Shown piece by piece: positions 49,995 through 59,134 of a stretch of DNA of 64,000 nt. A program made the position numbers and the translations under genes. The DNA is from DATBFG01 sp036558645 (GTDB taxonomy: Bacteria > Acidobacteriota > Terriglobia > Terriglobales > Acidobacteriaceae), in the NCBI GenBank assembly GCA_036558645.1, contig DATBFG010000026.1, positions 62,001 through 126,000 on the forward strand, written 5' to 3'. The notes under the pieces are model-generated. The model had not been told where the DNA came from. It searched no databases and worked only from the letters and a program-made list of their open reading frames with translations. The number at the start of each line of letters is the position of its first letter. Position 1 is the stretch's first letter.

Positions 49995-52324
49995 AAGGGG
50001 TAGTCCAGATGGAGGGCCGTCGAAAATCTTGAATAACGCACCGGGCTCGATCCTCCATATTGCCGAAGGTAATAATCCTGTACTCGTGCTAAACGCGGCA
50101 CGGTGAACGTACGGGTAGCAAAGCGGCCCACCAAGTTCCGGTCATTGTCCTTGCCCCAGCCGAGATCCGTGCGTCGTACCTCAATACCGCCGTCCTCCGG
50201 CGGAATCACGCCCGAATCGATACCCACAGTCGTTGAACTTACATCGGTGATTTCAGCTGAGACTAGTTCATCCAGAAATTGCGTGCCTATCTGCGTCACC
50301 GTGCTGGTGGCAACCTCAGAGAGGTCGAAAACATGTCCATCCTGGAACACAAAACCAAGCGACTCCGCGGCATCGTCCGCAAAGTGAATGTCATACACGC
50401 TGTGGTCCTCTGCCAGGCTTTTGACGTCGATCCGGACCTCGCGCACAATACCGCGAAATGTTGTGGTGCGCGACGGTATGTTCAGATCGAGCGCATCGCC
50501 GGGAAAAATGTCCTGAGCCTTGCCCGGGAGGAAGTCGCTCCAGGTTTGATAATCGCCGCTCCAGGCAACACCGGTAGCGTCGTCAAGGAGTGCCAGCGCA
50601 GCGTGTTCGCAATCAGTTGAAGAACGTGGTGGCGGCGATTCTATGTCACGCACAACGCCTCGCACGCCGTCATCATCGCCAAGTTTCTTGCTCGCAACAC
50701 TCGCCGGGTCGATAACGCGTGCCAAGGCACGCGCAAGGCCGCGGTAACGCACTTCGATCAATTCGTTCGGTCCGGGCACATATTCGGGGAAGAATTGCAG
50801 GGCATCCTGCGTAATCAGGCATTCCGCGCCATCTGCAAGAGAGCCCGTCAGGCGCGTTCGATACGACTCTCCCGGGAGAGCGCTTCGCACCTCTGCATCC
50901 ATGGCCTGCAGAAACCGGGTGAAAGTCAGGGAGCAGTGGAGATCCGTCGCATTCACCAACGCGTACATGACGAAGCCCGGAGCATTCGAGATCACGCCGT
51001 CATATAGAACAATCGAGGGTTCGATGTAAGAGCCAGGATCGCTTGGGTCGACATCGTGTACCTCAAGCACGACCCGCAAACATGCACCGATCGCCGCTCC
51101 GCCAACCTGCTTGCCGGCCGGATGTTTCGAAGAATGAAAGCATTGCTCGCTGCGATAGATTTCCGTAGCGAACAGACGCGTGGTAAAAGCGTAGCGATGC
51201 CCGCCTACAGTGTTGATGGAAGGACCTGTTGCTACTCCGTTGACAAGGCCCTGAATGCGAGAGCCCGTGCCGCTGGGCTGCAGCCTGAAGCCTGCGAGGC
51301 AGCCGTTTTGTCTGATGGCTCCGGCATAGAGTCCGCCCAACACTCCCTCTGATGGACTGTCGAACGTGGTGTCGCCATGCTGAAGCACCACCGCTCCGCC
51401 CAGCTCCACCTTGTCGCCAAAGCAAACCGTAGTCTGTCCATCCTGATCATTTCCGCCGCTCACATGAAGCTTGCCGCCCGTCACCGAGATCACATGCTTC
51501 GGGTCGGTAACCAGCCAGCGAGTGGAATCGAGCGCCGTGCCTGCGTACTCCTCTTCCATGATGATTCGACTGCTACGCGTGAAGGGAGATTGCGAGAGAT
51601 AGAATCGAGTGCTTAGACCGTCACCGACGAAATAGGCCTTCACGTGAGTGCTGGGCTCCATTCGGCCGATCACAGTAACGTCATTAATCAACGCTTCTCT
51701 GCTCTGCAGCTTTAACCTTTCCGGCGAGAAGTCATCATCCGCTTCTGAGAGCGAGTAGTGATTCGTTCCCACAGGAGCAAAGATCAGGGCTGTATCGAGG
51801 GTTCTATAACTAGCGCGTGATCGCAAGGCAAGTGCCCCCGCGTGTTCTGACCACTTCTTCTGCGGAGTTGGCGAGTACCAGGGCAGCACATCGAGATCGG
51901 TTACTTCCGTGGTATCGAAGGTGCCAGGGAGAATGTCCTCGGTAAGTTGCCTGAGCGCATCGCCAGCACTCCGAATAACGAAAGGAGAACGGTCCGGCAG
52001 GCGCTTGCGATCGAGTAGAATTTCATCGCTTACGGCGCGCAGGCTGTAGCGATGTGCGGGCCCGGCTTCTCCCCAACCCATGTACTCGAACGTAGGTGAT
52101 TCGGCAACGTATCCTGAGAACAGGACCAGACCGGTTTGCTTGCTGAACTGCACGCGCGCGCCCAAGGGCGGCACAATAAATGCAGGACTATCCCCAATAA
52201 GGCCAAACCGCAGTTCCGAAGCCTGATTCAAGCGCCGGACAATCTGCGGCAGATTGGCTGCGTCGAGCGCATGTGTGTAGTCACAAGCGCCGAAGCCATC
52301 GAAATTATCGATTTCCAGTTTCAT
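49991..52324 (-). CDS. Large phage tail hub/fibre-like protein
   Basis: From the ATG at 52324 the product is 777 residues (a TTG eight codons upstream is possible). The N-terminal ~250 residues look like a tail-hub fold (VQFSKQTGLVLFSGYVAESPTFEY, YSLRAVSDEILLDRKRLPDRSPF). A Gly/Ser beta-rich insertion follows (STRWLVTDPKHVISVTGGKLHVSGG), reminiscent of a LamG/lectin domain, then a hub-like C-terminal part and a short beta tail (VRYSRFSTALHLDY). The hub + lectin reading is inference; no close family is named. It is the largest gene of the cassette. Confidence 0.65.
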   Translation of the reverse strand: MKLEIDNFDGFGACDYTHALDAANLPQIVRRLNQASELRFGLIGDSPAFIVPPLGARVQFSKQTGLVLFSGYVAESPTFEYMGWGEAGPAHRYSLRAVSDEILLDRKRLPDRSPFVIRSAGDALRQLTEDILPGTFDTTEVTDLDVLPWYSPTPQKKWSEHAGALALRSRASYRTLDTALIFAPVGTNHYSLSEADDDFSPERLKLQSREALINDVTVIGRMEPSTHVKAYFVGDGLSTRFYLSQSPFTRSSRIIMEEEYAGTALDSTRWLVTDPKHVISVTGGKLHVSGGNDQDGQTTVCFGDKVELGGAVVLQHGDTTFDSPSEGVLGGLYAGAIRQNGCLAGFRLQPSGTGSRIQGLVNGVATGPSINTVGGHRYAFTTRLFATEIYRSEQCFHSSKHPAGKQVGGAAIGACLRVVLEVHDVDPSDPGSYIEPSIVLYDGVISNAPGFVMYALVNATDLHCSLTFTRFLQAMDAEVRSALPGESYRTRLTGSLADGAECLITQDALQFFPEYVPGPNELIEVRYRGLARALARVIDPASVASKKLGDDDGVRGVVRDIESPPPRSSTDCEHAALALLDDATGVAWSGDYQTWSDFLPGKAQDIFPGDALDLNIPSRTTTFRGIVREVRIDVKSLAEDHSVYDIHFADDAAESLGFVFQDGHVFDLSEVATSTVTQIGTQFLDELVSAEITDVSSTTVGIDSGVIPPEDGGIEVRRTDLGWGKDNDRNLVGRFATRTFTVPRLARVQDYYLRQYGGSSPVRYSRFSTALHLDYPL

Positions 52325-52391
52325 AGTTTGGCAAGTTCGGATGCCCAAGTCATTGAGGGCTTTGCGATATTGAGAGAGCGGAGAAAGCGTT

Positions 52392-52495
52392 AACTCACAA
52401 GGCCACGAAGGTTCACAAAGGAACGGAATCGGGCAAGACTACGCGTCAGAGTGTTCCATGTATTCCTCTGTGGACTCTGGCCTTCGTGGTTAGTT
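52392..52495. repeat. Inverted CCACGAAGG-type repeat pair inside the cassette
   Basis: AACTCACAAGGCCACGAAGG... (from 52392) is imperfectly inverted by ...GGCCTTCGTGGTTAGTT (to 52495). The unit resembles the 'ACCACGAAGG' words scattered in many soil-bacterial genomes. It fills most of the 175-nt gap between the tail-hub and tail-tube-like genes. Confidence 0.55.
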
Positions 52496-52499
52496 CTTT

Positions 52500-53486
52500 T
52501 CAGTACACGGCTGCCATCGGAGCCGGGAAATAGCTGCGATAACAGACCACAACCTGGCCGTCGTTATCATCGGTGTAAGGCAGCGCCAGGAAACTTGCGC
52601 GCAGCGCCATGGATGACAGCGGTTCCGCGATCTCGACAAATTGCTCGCGTTGAATCTCTGATTTCAATGCGCCGGTAGCAGTGAGTCGCGGATAGTAGAA
52701 GCAAACTCGTCCTCCTGAGTCTTCCTCAGCGATGAAGAGCGCCGACCACTCCTGAAAGAACGAACCTCCCTCGCGATCAACGAATGCCGTGACTTTTTGT
52801 GCGCTCGCGCCCAGTGCCGGCGCGCCCCCAGGCAGCGGCTGGCCTAGAACGGCCGCGGTGACGGTCTTTTCCGCGATCCTACCAACGTTGAATGTAACCC
52901 TTCGGACGAAATTAGAGTCGTGTTTCACATCTGCGGGATCCTGTACATAGGCTGCGGCAATTCCGGTTCCGACGTAACCGGTTTCCTGTTCGTAATCGAC
53001 ATCGATGGCGAGAATGTCTCCTACCGAAAAGCTGTCGATGGCACCGACGCCGAAGACGATCTCGATAGCCGTCGATTCCGGTAGAACGGCAACTCCAGGC
53101 ACGGGATTTCCACCCGAAGGTTTGGGTGACACCTCGGCGCGAGTGGCGAGCACGTTGATGTGTTCTGATCCGCAGGCCAAAGCCATTTGCAACTTGCCCC
53201 ACTGGCGAAAGTTGAATTCAAGTCGGGCGTTCAGATCGGCGCGAAATTGGCCGCTGACAACGCCTCTGGTTCCGCTGCGGAGGAGCTCGGTCTTCGTTCC
53301 GGACAGTCGTTCAAAGTTGTCGATCCATCCCAGGTCGAGCCAAGGTGCGGGAGGCGCATCCAGCAGAAACATGCCTTGTGCCGGATCGAAGATCGCAGGC
53401 GAGCCGCTCTGGCGGTCCATGGGAGCGAAGTACGCGCGCATACGCCGAGAGACAGGCGTCATGGCAGGGCGTGAGGTTGCATTCAT
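52500..53486 (-). CDS. Phage tail tube-like protein
   Basis: The 328-residue protein is beta-rich with no membrane segment: GWIDNFERLSG near 50, then GVVSGQFRADLNARLEFNFRQWGKL, VDYEQETGYVGTG and FFQEWSALFIAEEDSGG. The size, context and immediate ATGA overlap with the upstream gene suggest a tail tube or major tail protein. No family is named with confidence. Confidence 0.6.
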   Translation of the reverse strand: MNATSRPAMTPVSRRMRAYFAPMDRQSGSPAIFDPAQGMFLLDAPPAPWLDLGWIDNFERLSGTKTELLRSGTRGVVSGQFRADLNARLEFNFRQWGKLQMALACGSEHINVLATRAEVSPKPSGGNPVPGVAVLPESTAIEIVFGVGAIDSFSVGDILAIDVDYEQETGYVGTGIAAAYVQDPADVKHDSNFVRRVTFNVGRIAEKTVTAAVLGQPLPGGAPALGASAQKVTAFVDREGGSFFQEWSALFIAEEDSGGRVCFYYPRLTATGALKSEIQREQFVEIAEPLSSMALRASFLALPYTDDNDGQVVVCYRSYFPAPMAAVY

Positions 53487-53998
53487 AGTCCCACCTCGGG
53501 AAAGAAGAAGACTCTTACCGTTGCCTTACGTTCCAATCTCACATCCATGCTGCCGCCGTTTCTGCCCTCGCTGCCTGAAATGTCTCCAAAGAACGGACCG
53601 AGCCAGAAGATGCTGGTGCCGAGATCCACACTCGGCGATGTGGTGTAGTCGCGCTTGGCGGTGTGTGCGACCTGGCAGATGCTCAACAGTTCGCTATCGA
53701 GTGCTGCCAGCGTACGGCCCCGATCGATGGCGCTATCGCAGGTCCCGAATGTGTGATGGGAGATGGTGCAAGCCATCTCCATGAGCGGAGGATATCCGCA
53801 GTGATGCGCGACCGCCTTCGCTGCGCCCCACTCGAGATAGAATGCATCCGGCAGGGGCTCGATCGGTATGACGAGTTCATTCTCGGCGACGATAACAGCC
53901 GGACGCGTCGCTCCACTCAGTGTGACGGTGCGGTTCGGGTTCAGAGCCGCCAGGCGATCCCTCAGCGCCATGTAGAAACTGTCTTTCGCAAATTGCAT
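53483..53998 (-). CDS. Phage tail-completion-like protein
   Basis: From the ATG at 53998 (AGAGGAA 4-5 nt upstream) the product is 171 residues. It begins with a short helix (FAKDSFYMALRDRLAAL) followed by beta strands; a Cys-containing stretch sits mid-protein (MACTISHHTFGTCDS). The position between connector and tube genes suggests a tail terminator. Assignment is by context. Confidence 0.55.
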   Translation of the reverse strand: MQFAKDSFYMALRDRLAALNPNRTVTLSGATRPAVIVAENELVIPIEPLPDAFYLEWGAAKAVAHHCGYPPLMEMACTISHHTFGTCDSAIDRGRTLAALDSELLSICQVAHTAKRDYTTSPSVDLGTSIFWLGPFFGDISGSEGRNGGSMDVRLERKATVRVFFFPEVGL

Positions 53999-54030
53999 AG
54001 ATTCCTCTGCCAGGTCTCCGATAGATGCGC

Positions 54031-54453
54031 CTATTCGACAGCAGTGACCCGGTATAGATAGGTTGTGCCGGCGAAGCACTCGCCGCACACGTCTTCCACA
54101 TGAAAGACCTCGCCGTTGTGCAATATTCCCAGCGCGCCGTCGAGTAGTACCTGCGCCGAGGCGACGCCGCGCGCCGCAAGTTCGTCGGCGACAGCCCCAG
54201 CCGGCACAAGGAACTCGACGCGCCGCCGGGGGCCGTTAGCCTGGGTGGGGAGATTTCGAACGACCACCGGTGCGAGCCTGACCTGCTCGATGCCCGGATC
54301 AACGAGTCCGAGTTGTGCGCTGGGATCGTCCGGCATTCCCACCTGCGGGAGAAGAAGGAAGATCTCTGCGCCGCCGAGAGCACGCAACATGGCCGTGGCC
54401 GCTCGCGTCGCGGCCATGCCATAACCGGTTATCTGACTCTCTGCTGGGGTCAC
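54031..54453 (-). CDS. Phage cassette hypothetical, head-tail region
   Basis: The 140-residue product is mostly beta (IEQVRLAPVVVRNLP, RRRVEFLVPAGAVADEL, VLLDGALGILHNGEVFHVEDV), resembling small head-tail closure proteins. It starts 2 nt after the upstream connector gene ends. No family is recognised. Confidence 0.55.
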   Translation of the reverse strand: MTPAESQITGYGMAATRAATAMLRALGGAEIFLLLPQVGMPDDPSAQLGLVDPGIEQVRLAPVVVRNLPTQANGPRRRVEFLVPAGAVADELAARGVASAQVLLDGALGILHNGEVFHVEDVCGECFAGTTYLYRVTAVE

Positions 54454-54455
54454 GG

Positions 54456-55082
54456 TCAGCCAACTTTCTGCGCCACGTACGGCGCTAGCAACGAACGAAC
54501 CGTTGTGTCTGCCAGACTGTCGGAGAAATATTCCAGATGCATGCGATCGAGACTGCTGGCACGGACATTAAGCGCGGGAGTGGCCTGTGCGTTACGCACG
54601 ATCTGGGCACAAGCCGATTTCACAGCTGAGGGCAAGGGATCAACTCCGGCCGTGTAAACGATTTCGACCTCGCTGAAGCCGAAGCCCAGGGCGTTGCTCG
54701 GCAGCGTGAGTTCGCCGGTGTGAGTGTCAAAGTCGATGCTGGCGGGATCCATCGCCACCCACACGCCAGGCAGTCCGAACGCAGTCGATACATCCGCACT
54801 CAGTTCTGCGAGAGGCGATTCCCCACGACGAGGAAGTGAATACCGCCCCATCACGGAAATAATCGGAGTTGTTGCCGGCGCGACATTTGTTAACGGCAGG
54901 TAAGTGACGCGAACCGTATTGCGATCCGGCATCATGCGCAGCCGCTCGTCGTACTGTGCGACCGCCAGGGTTGCCCGGCGGCAGTGCGCGTCGATGATGG
55001 CGGACGCAGCGGTGATCCAGGCCACTGCGGTATCGGGTTCGAGGCCATAACTTTCGAATTCCGTCGGAGAGAGATAGTTCAT
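54456..55082 (-). CDS. Phage head-tail connector-like protein
   Basis: From the ATG at 55082 the product is 208 residues: MNYLSPTEFESYGL, AVAWITAASAIIDAHCRR, then beta strands and a final helix (SAVKSACAQIVRNA). The opening helix pair is typical of gp6-like head-tail connectors. A TTG 4 codons upstream is possible. It follows the major capsid gene on the same strand. Confidence 0.65.
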   Translation of the reverse strand: MNYLSPTEFESYGLEPDTAVAWITAASAIIDAHCRRATLAVAQYDERLRMMPDRNTVRVTYLPLTNVAPATTPIISVMGRYSLPRRGESPLAELSADVSTAFGLPGVWVAMDPASIDFDTHTGELTLPSNALGFGFSEVEIVYTAGVDPLPSAVKSACAQIVRNAQATPALNVRASSLDRMHLEYFSDSLADTTVRSLLAPYVAQKVG

Positions 55083-55172
55083 AGGAGGTCTCAAAAAAAG
55101 TCCGGGTTCTCAGTTCACACTTGCACTCACGTACCATGACAAGCACCGAGAACTGAGAACCGGGAAAATGGT

Positions 55173-56147
55173 CTAACGATTTACTTTGACTTCGGTGTGA
55201 GCGTAGAGAGCGCCCTTTACCACGACCCCGCCGAACTTCACCACTGCCATTTGCGAGGCCAGCGATCCGGTCATGCCGAGCTGGAATGCCCGCGGATTCG
55301 GATCGGTCAGCCAGTGGTACTCGATCATGTCTTCGCTGACGATGTAGCAGGGAAGAACCGCGGTTCCGGAGCCGGGTGTACCCGTATAGCCCAGGGCCCA
55401 TTCTGGAATCAGCGGCAGGTTGCCGGCTTGGGTGGAGAGCGTCTTCACAACCAGTCCGCCAGCGACTTCAGTCGTCGCGAGAACGGTGTTATATGCGCTC
55501 TTCATTTCACGATCGATCAAGTCGAGCAACACCGGGTTGCCATAGATCGCGGTGGGCCGAACTTCGTAAGAAGAGTTGGCGACCATCTGGGCGATGATTG
55601 CCTTCAGGCTGTCGACGATGTTGTCGCTGGTCGCGATGGTGTGAGTGTTACTGCCCGCCGCAATCTGCGCTGCCGCCCCGTAGTACTGTGGAGTGGTCGG
55701 TGTGCTCAGCGAGGTGTCATTCCCATTCCACAGCGCGACATCGTGAGTGCGCATCAGGCCTTCTACAGCGTCCGCCAGGTCTTTGGCCTGGAGAAACGCG
55801 AACTGGCTCTGCTGCGCTCCGACTTCGACATCGAACAGGTTGTAGTTGATTTGCGATACCAACGCCTTCAGCGGAACGCTGCGCTCCACACGGGTTGGAC
55901 CGGTCAGCGTGGGCAGCGAGATACCGCGGGGATCGACGAAGCCTTGGGCGGCAGTAGGCGAGACGATCGCCGTCTGCTCGAAAAAGCGCGATGGATGCCC
56001 GGTTGCGGGAACCTGGCGAATGCGCTGCCCGAACACGCCCCTGCGCCTCACGATATCGGTAATTTCGTTCTGGTAACGGTTGACTTCGACTGCGCCGGGC
56101 CCGAGGAAATCCGCGGCCGCGTGCAGGTCAAGGAATTGTGCTTTCAT
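55173..56147 (-). CDS. Phage major capsid protein-like
   Basis: The ATG at 56147 has CAGGAGAAA 2-8 nt upstream and gives 324 residues. Features of HK97-fold-type capsids include a long helix near residues 120-145 (FAFLQAKDLADAVEGLMRTHDVALWNGN), a mid-chain spine (IVDSLKAIIAQMVANSSYEVRPTAIYGNPVLLDLIDREM) and a C-terminal beta strand set (MAVVKFGGVVVKGALYAHTEVKV). It lies between the scaffold-like and connector genes, the canonical order. Confidence 0.75.
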   Translation of the reverse strand: MKAQFLDLHAAADFLGPGAVEVNRYQNEITDIVRRRGVFGQRIRQVPATGHPSRFFEQTAIVSPTAAQGFVDPRGISLPTLTGPTRVERSVPLKALVSQINYNLFDVEVGAQQSQFAFLQAKDLADAVEGLMRTHDVALWNGNDTSLSTPTTPQYYGAAAQIAAGSNTHTIATSDNIVDSLKAIIAQMVANSSYEVRPTAIYGNPVLLDLIDREMKSAYNTVLATTEVAGGLVVKTLSTQAGNLPLIPEWALGYTGTPGSGTAVLPCYIVSEDMIEYHWLTDPNPRAFQLGMTGSLASQMAVVKFGGVVVKGALYAHTEVKVNR

Positions 56148-56285
56148 GGTTTCTCCTGAAAATAGATTTCCGTTCGAATTGCTCCCGGTAATTACCGGAT
56201 CCAACAAAACTCGAGCAAAAAATAAGGGCGCGAATGTCGCGCCCTAAACGCAGAAACTGGGTACTCGAAACTAGAAACTGCCGGT

Positions 56286-56723
56286 CTACTCAATCATTCC
56301 GGCGCGAGCCATTTCGGCCTTCACCGCGATCCTCTGCTCGACGCTCAACATCTGCAGGACCTTGTCGAGGATGGAGGATTCGATCCGCTCTCCGCCTTCA
56401 AAGTTGTTCTTGCCCAGTAGAGCGGTGATGACGGGAGGAAGCGTCTTGCGCGCCATGCGCGTTGCCTGTGCTTTGAGGTCCTGATTGGACTTTTCAAGCT
56501 CGTCCAGTCGCTTCTTCAGCTGAGAAGCTTCTTCCTCCGTCGCATGTTCCTCTTCACCGCTGTTGGAGGTATGCTCTTCCACGGCCGCCACAATGCGGTC
56601 TACCTTTGCGTTCAACGCCTGCTGTTGCGCATCGAGTTTCTCCAGCACGCGATTCAGACTTTCCGCCGCACTGGCGAGGCGGTCCGCCGTTGCCGAGAGT
56701 TGTTGGTTCATCTCGTCATTCAT
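56286..56723 (-). CDS. Coiled-coil scaffold-like protein
   Basis: The 145-residue product is almost all helical with heptads (MNQQLSATADRLASAAESLNRVLEKLDAQ, LKKRLDELEKSNQDLKAQATRM). A linker rich in Glu and Ser separates the halves, and the end is LDKVLQMLSVEQRIAVKAEMARAGMIE. It lies between protease and capsid genes, as phage scaffolding proteins do; the role is inferred. Confidence 0.65.
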   Translation of the reverse strand: MNDEMNQQLSATADRLASAAESLNRVLEKLDAQQQALNAKVDRIVAAVEEHTSNSGEEEHATEEEASQLKKRLDELEKSNQDLKAQATRMARKTLPPVITALLGKNNFEGGERIESSILDKVLQMLSVEQRIAVKAEMARAGMIE

Positions 56724-56785
56724 TCGTTCTTCTCCTTATTTAGCGTTGCCGCCTTTAAATTGTCGCGGCGAAGTATTTCAAGAAC

Positions 56786-57322
56786 CTACGCAAGTTCGAT
56801 CCAGGCCTCGCGATACGCGGCTTTCTCGCGGCGCAGAATGGCGGCACCGGTGAAGGTCACGCTGGTGAGCGTCCAAACAGAGGCGCGCATATCGGCAACT
56901 GTGACATTGGTGACCTCGTAAGACATGCCCAGGCTCGTTGCACCCGCGCCGCCTGGGCGATTGCCGCGCCGCTTGCCCGCCTTCGCAACCTCCTCAACGA
57001 TCTCAGGAAAGTCCCTTGCGTACAGGAACCCGCCCAACTGAAGTTGCCTGCCGACGATCTCGGCGCGAGTGATGAAGCCTACTTTTCGGCGAGTGTCGTG
57101 ACGGTCGAGAGCTGGAGCATAATCGAGTGCCATTCCCAGCAGCGAGGGGATGGCATCCTCGGCGGCGGCGCGCGAAAGCAGCACACGATGGCCACGCGCT
57201 CCAGCCGGTGGCTTGTCGGAAGGAACGTCGACCAGCGTGAGGACGCCACGGAACGGCTCGCGATTCGGATGCCCCTCTACCTCCGGCATCACGATCGCCA
57301 TCGATTCGAGTTCAATGTTCAT
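56786..57322 (-). CDS. Phage prohead protease-like protein
   Basis: The 178-residue product shows features of S78-type prohead proteases: a beta-rich N-terminus, His in LDRHDTRRK near 74, and GMSYEVTNVTVAD near 132 with the likely catalytic Ser. It sits between portal and scaffold-like genes, matching the standard gene order. Catalytic roles are inferred. Confidence 0.65.
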   Translation of the reverse strand: MNIELESMAIVMPEVEGHPNREPFRGVLTLVDVPSDKPPAGARGHRVLLSRAAAEDAIPSLLGMALDYAPALDRHDTRRKVGFITRAEIVGRQLQLGGFLYARDFPEIVEEVAKAGKRRGNRPGGAGATSLGMSYEVTNVTVADMRASVWTLTSVTFTGAAILRREKAAYREAWIELA

Positions 57323-57397
57323 GTCATTGTGTCCTTGAGAAAAGCAGGTCCGACGCGAGCCGGTGAAATTTGAAGATGAAAACTATGAAGTTGAGCC

Positions 57398-58606
57398 CTA
57401 CAGTTCCGCTAGCCCACGCATCCGCCGCACCTCGTTCACGGTAAGCACGCCGTTGCGCAGCAGGATCTCCTGGATCTTCGCTTCTTCCATTTCGTTCCGA
57501 GCGTCGACATCGGTGAACACGAATTCCAGATCGTGCCAGCCCAGCTTTTTCCCTATGGCGTCACGGGTCAGGTGCTCGGCGAATAGGCGTGCCGTGGGAA
57601 CGATGGCTTGGCGAAAGGCCGCCTCGTTCATCTCCGATGCGGTGGAGCGATTGACATCCCGCTCCACTCCCAGGAATTGCGGGGGGAGGTCAAAAGCATC
57701 CGCAATTACCCGCAAGAGAAACTCCTGCCACTGCAGTCGAAGATCGGCGTCGGTGCCACCACCAAAGCGCAGCACTTCGGGCTTGTTTTCGACCGAGAGA
57801 ATCGGCACGCGGCCGGTGCCTTCAATCTCGTCCTGCCACCAGCGGATGAGCCGCTCATGATGCTCCGGGGTCAGGCCCTGGAGCCAGAGCGCGTATTCGA
57901 CAACTGAATTCGACGCCAGCCGCGACGCGTAACGATGCGCACCAAGGAACGAATTGATGGTCTCGAACGCCACTTCCAATCGGCCGAGACCGAACGGTGT
58001 ATGGGAACGTGCATTCAGGCGGATGTAAATCAGTTCGTCGTCATTCAGAATGATGTTGCCGTCAGCCCCGGCGCGCCCTGTAGCCTGCACATAGCGCGGC
58101 GAGCCGGGCATTCCATCCCAATCCGGCTTCATGCGAATGGTGGCGCCGTCCGCGGGCCACAGAACGAGTGGATGCTGTGAGTCACTCGTAGCCTGCACTT
58201 CGATTGCGCCAAATCCACCGACAATGACATCCTCGAGTACCTGCTCCGCCAGCGAGCGAAAGGAATCATCGGGATTCGGCGTCTCGAAGTTATTGATCAG
58301 GACCTGGATTCGCGCTTCCCCCTCAGGGATTTCGCTGATGGTGCGCCCATGGCGCGGCTGCACGCGCCAGCGCATTCCGGCGACGCGATCTTTCACTGTA
58401 TTGATTGCTTTGCGCGCCACCGGGGTCTCAGCGAATCGACGCAGATTGGCTGGAGTCGGCTTCGGCATGGCATCCCCGCGCGTGGCGTAGTTGTTGAAGA
58501 TGGACGGCATCGCCGCCGTCCGCCGCTTGTCCCCCGCCAGGGCGGAGTCCACCGACACTCCCGCGATCCGGCGCATGGCGCCGCGTAACCTCTCAGTGAT
58601 GTTCAT
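57398..58606 (-). CDS. Phage portal protein
   Basis: The ATG at 58606 gives 402 residues. The portal pattern is visible: PVARKAINTVKDRVAGMRWRV, RSLAEQVLEDVIVGGFGAIEV, LIYIRLNARSHTPFGLGRLEVAFETINSFLGAHRYA, then a long stem helix region FLLRVIADAFDLPPQFLGVERDVNRSTASEMNEAAFRQAIVP. A dodecameric portal lets DNA pass into the head. Only the terminase is expected to precede it directly, yet three non-structural genes intervene. Confidence 0.85.
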   Translation of the reverse strand: MNITERLRGAMRRIAGVSVDSALAGDKRRTAAMPSIFNNYATRGDAMPKPTPANLRRFAETPVARKAINTVKDRVAGMRWRVQPRHGRTISEIPEGEARIQVLINNFETPNPDDSFRSLAEQVLEDVIVGGFGAIEVQATSDSQHPLVLWPADGATIRMKPDWDGMPGSPRYVQATGRAGADGNIILNDDELIYIRLNARSHTPFGLGRLEVAFETINSFLGAHRYASRLASNSVVEYALWLQGLTPEHHERLIRWWQDEIEGTGRVPILSVENKPEVLRFGGGTDADLRLQWQEFLLRVIADAFDLPPQFLGVERDVNRSTASEMNEAAFRQAIVPTARLFAEHLTRDAIGKKLGWHDLEFVFTDVDARNEMEEAKIQEILLRNGVLTVNEVRRMRGLAEL

Positions 58607-58702
58607 AATTTTCTTTGTGCGTGAGCGGACACTATCGTCCGCAATCTCAGAAATAAAAATGGCAGCCAAGTGGCTGCCGTGAACTGCCCCATTTGGTTGG
58701 CG

Positions 58703-59098
58703 TTACGAACCGCCAGCCTTTAATAACGAAATCGCCCCGCCAATCATCAACGCGATCTCGAACATGAAAGACCTAAAGTCATGAAAGCTTCGGATGAACG
58801 GTCGTCGCCGCAAACGAAACCACAGCGAGGAAATGCCGATAGCCTCCATGATCAAACCGACGACCAAAGCTTGATTCTTGGGAGACAACCGCTGCCACCA
58901 GTGCGAACTTATCACGCTGTCGTAGCTGAGCTGAATCAGCCACGCAACACCGGCAATGACCGCCAGGGCCGCAACTATGAGTATCGCAGGCAGTCCGTAC
59001 TCGCCCCACCATCCGGTGCCGTGAAGATGCCAGTATCGCCGCCAGCGCTCTTGGGTTGTTTCCTCTCGCAGTTGTCGTGCCCTCGATGTTCGGTGCAT
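58703..59098 (-). CDS. Small membrane protein in the cassette
   Basis: The ATG at 59098 gives 131 residues, with a basic N-terminus and two helices (LPAILIVAALAVIAGVAWLI and ALVVGLIMEAIGISSLWF), then a further hydrophobic stretch (MFEIALMIGGAISLL). A TTG 12 codons upstream is possible. It lies between DUF3037 and portal and may belong to the kinase module or be a lysis helper. No family is recognised. Confidence 0.6.
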   Translation of the reverse strand: MHRTSRARQLREETTQERWRRYWHLHGTGWWGEYGLPAILIVAALAVIAGVAWLIQLSYDSVISSHWWQRLSPKNQALVVGLIMEAIGISSLWFRLRRRPFIRSFHDFRSFMFEIALMIGGAISLLKAGGS

Positions 59099-59134
59099 TT
59101 TACGACGATCGCACCTGCAGGTCAGGCGAAACAA

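Noticed and set aside
55197..56159. Long plus-strand frame (320 residues) opposite the capsid gene
   Set aside because: Antisense shadow; the minus-strand frame fits capsid-like structure and cassette order.
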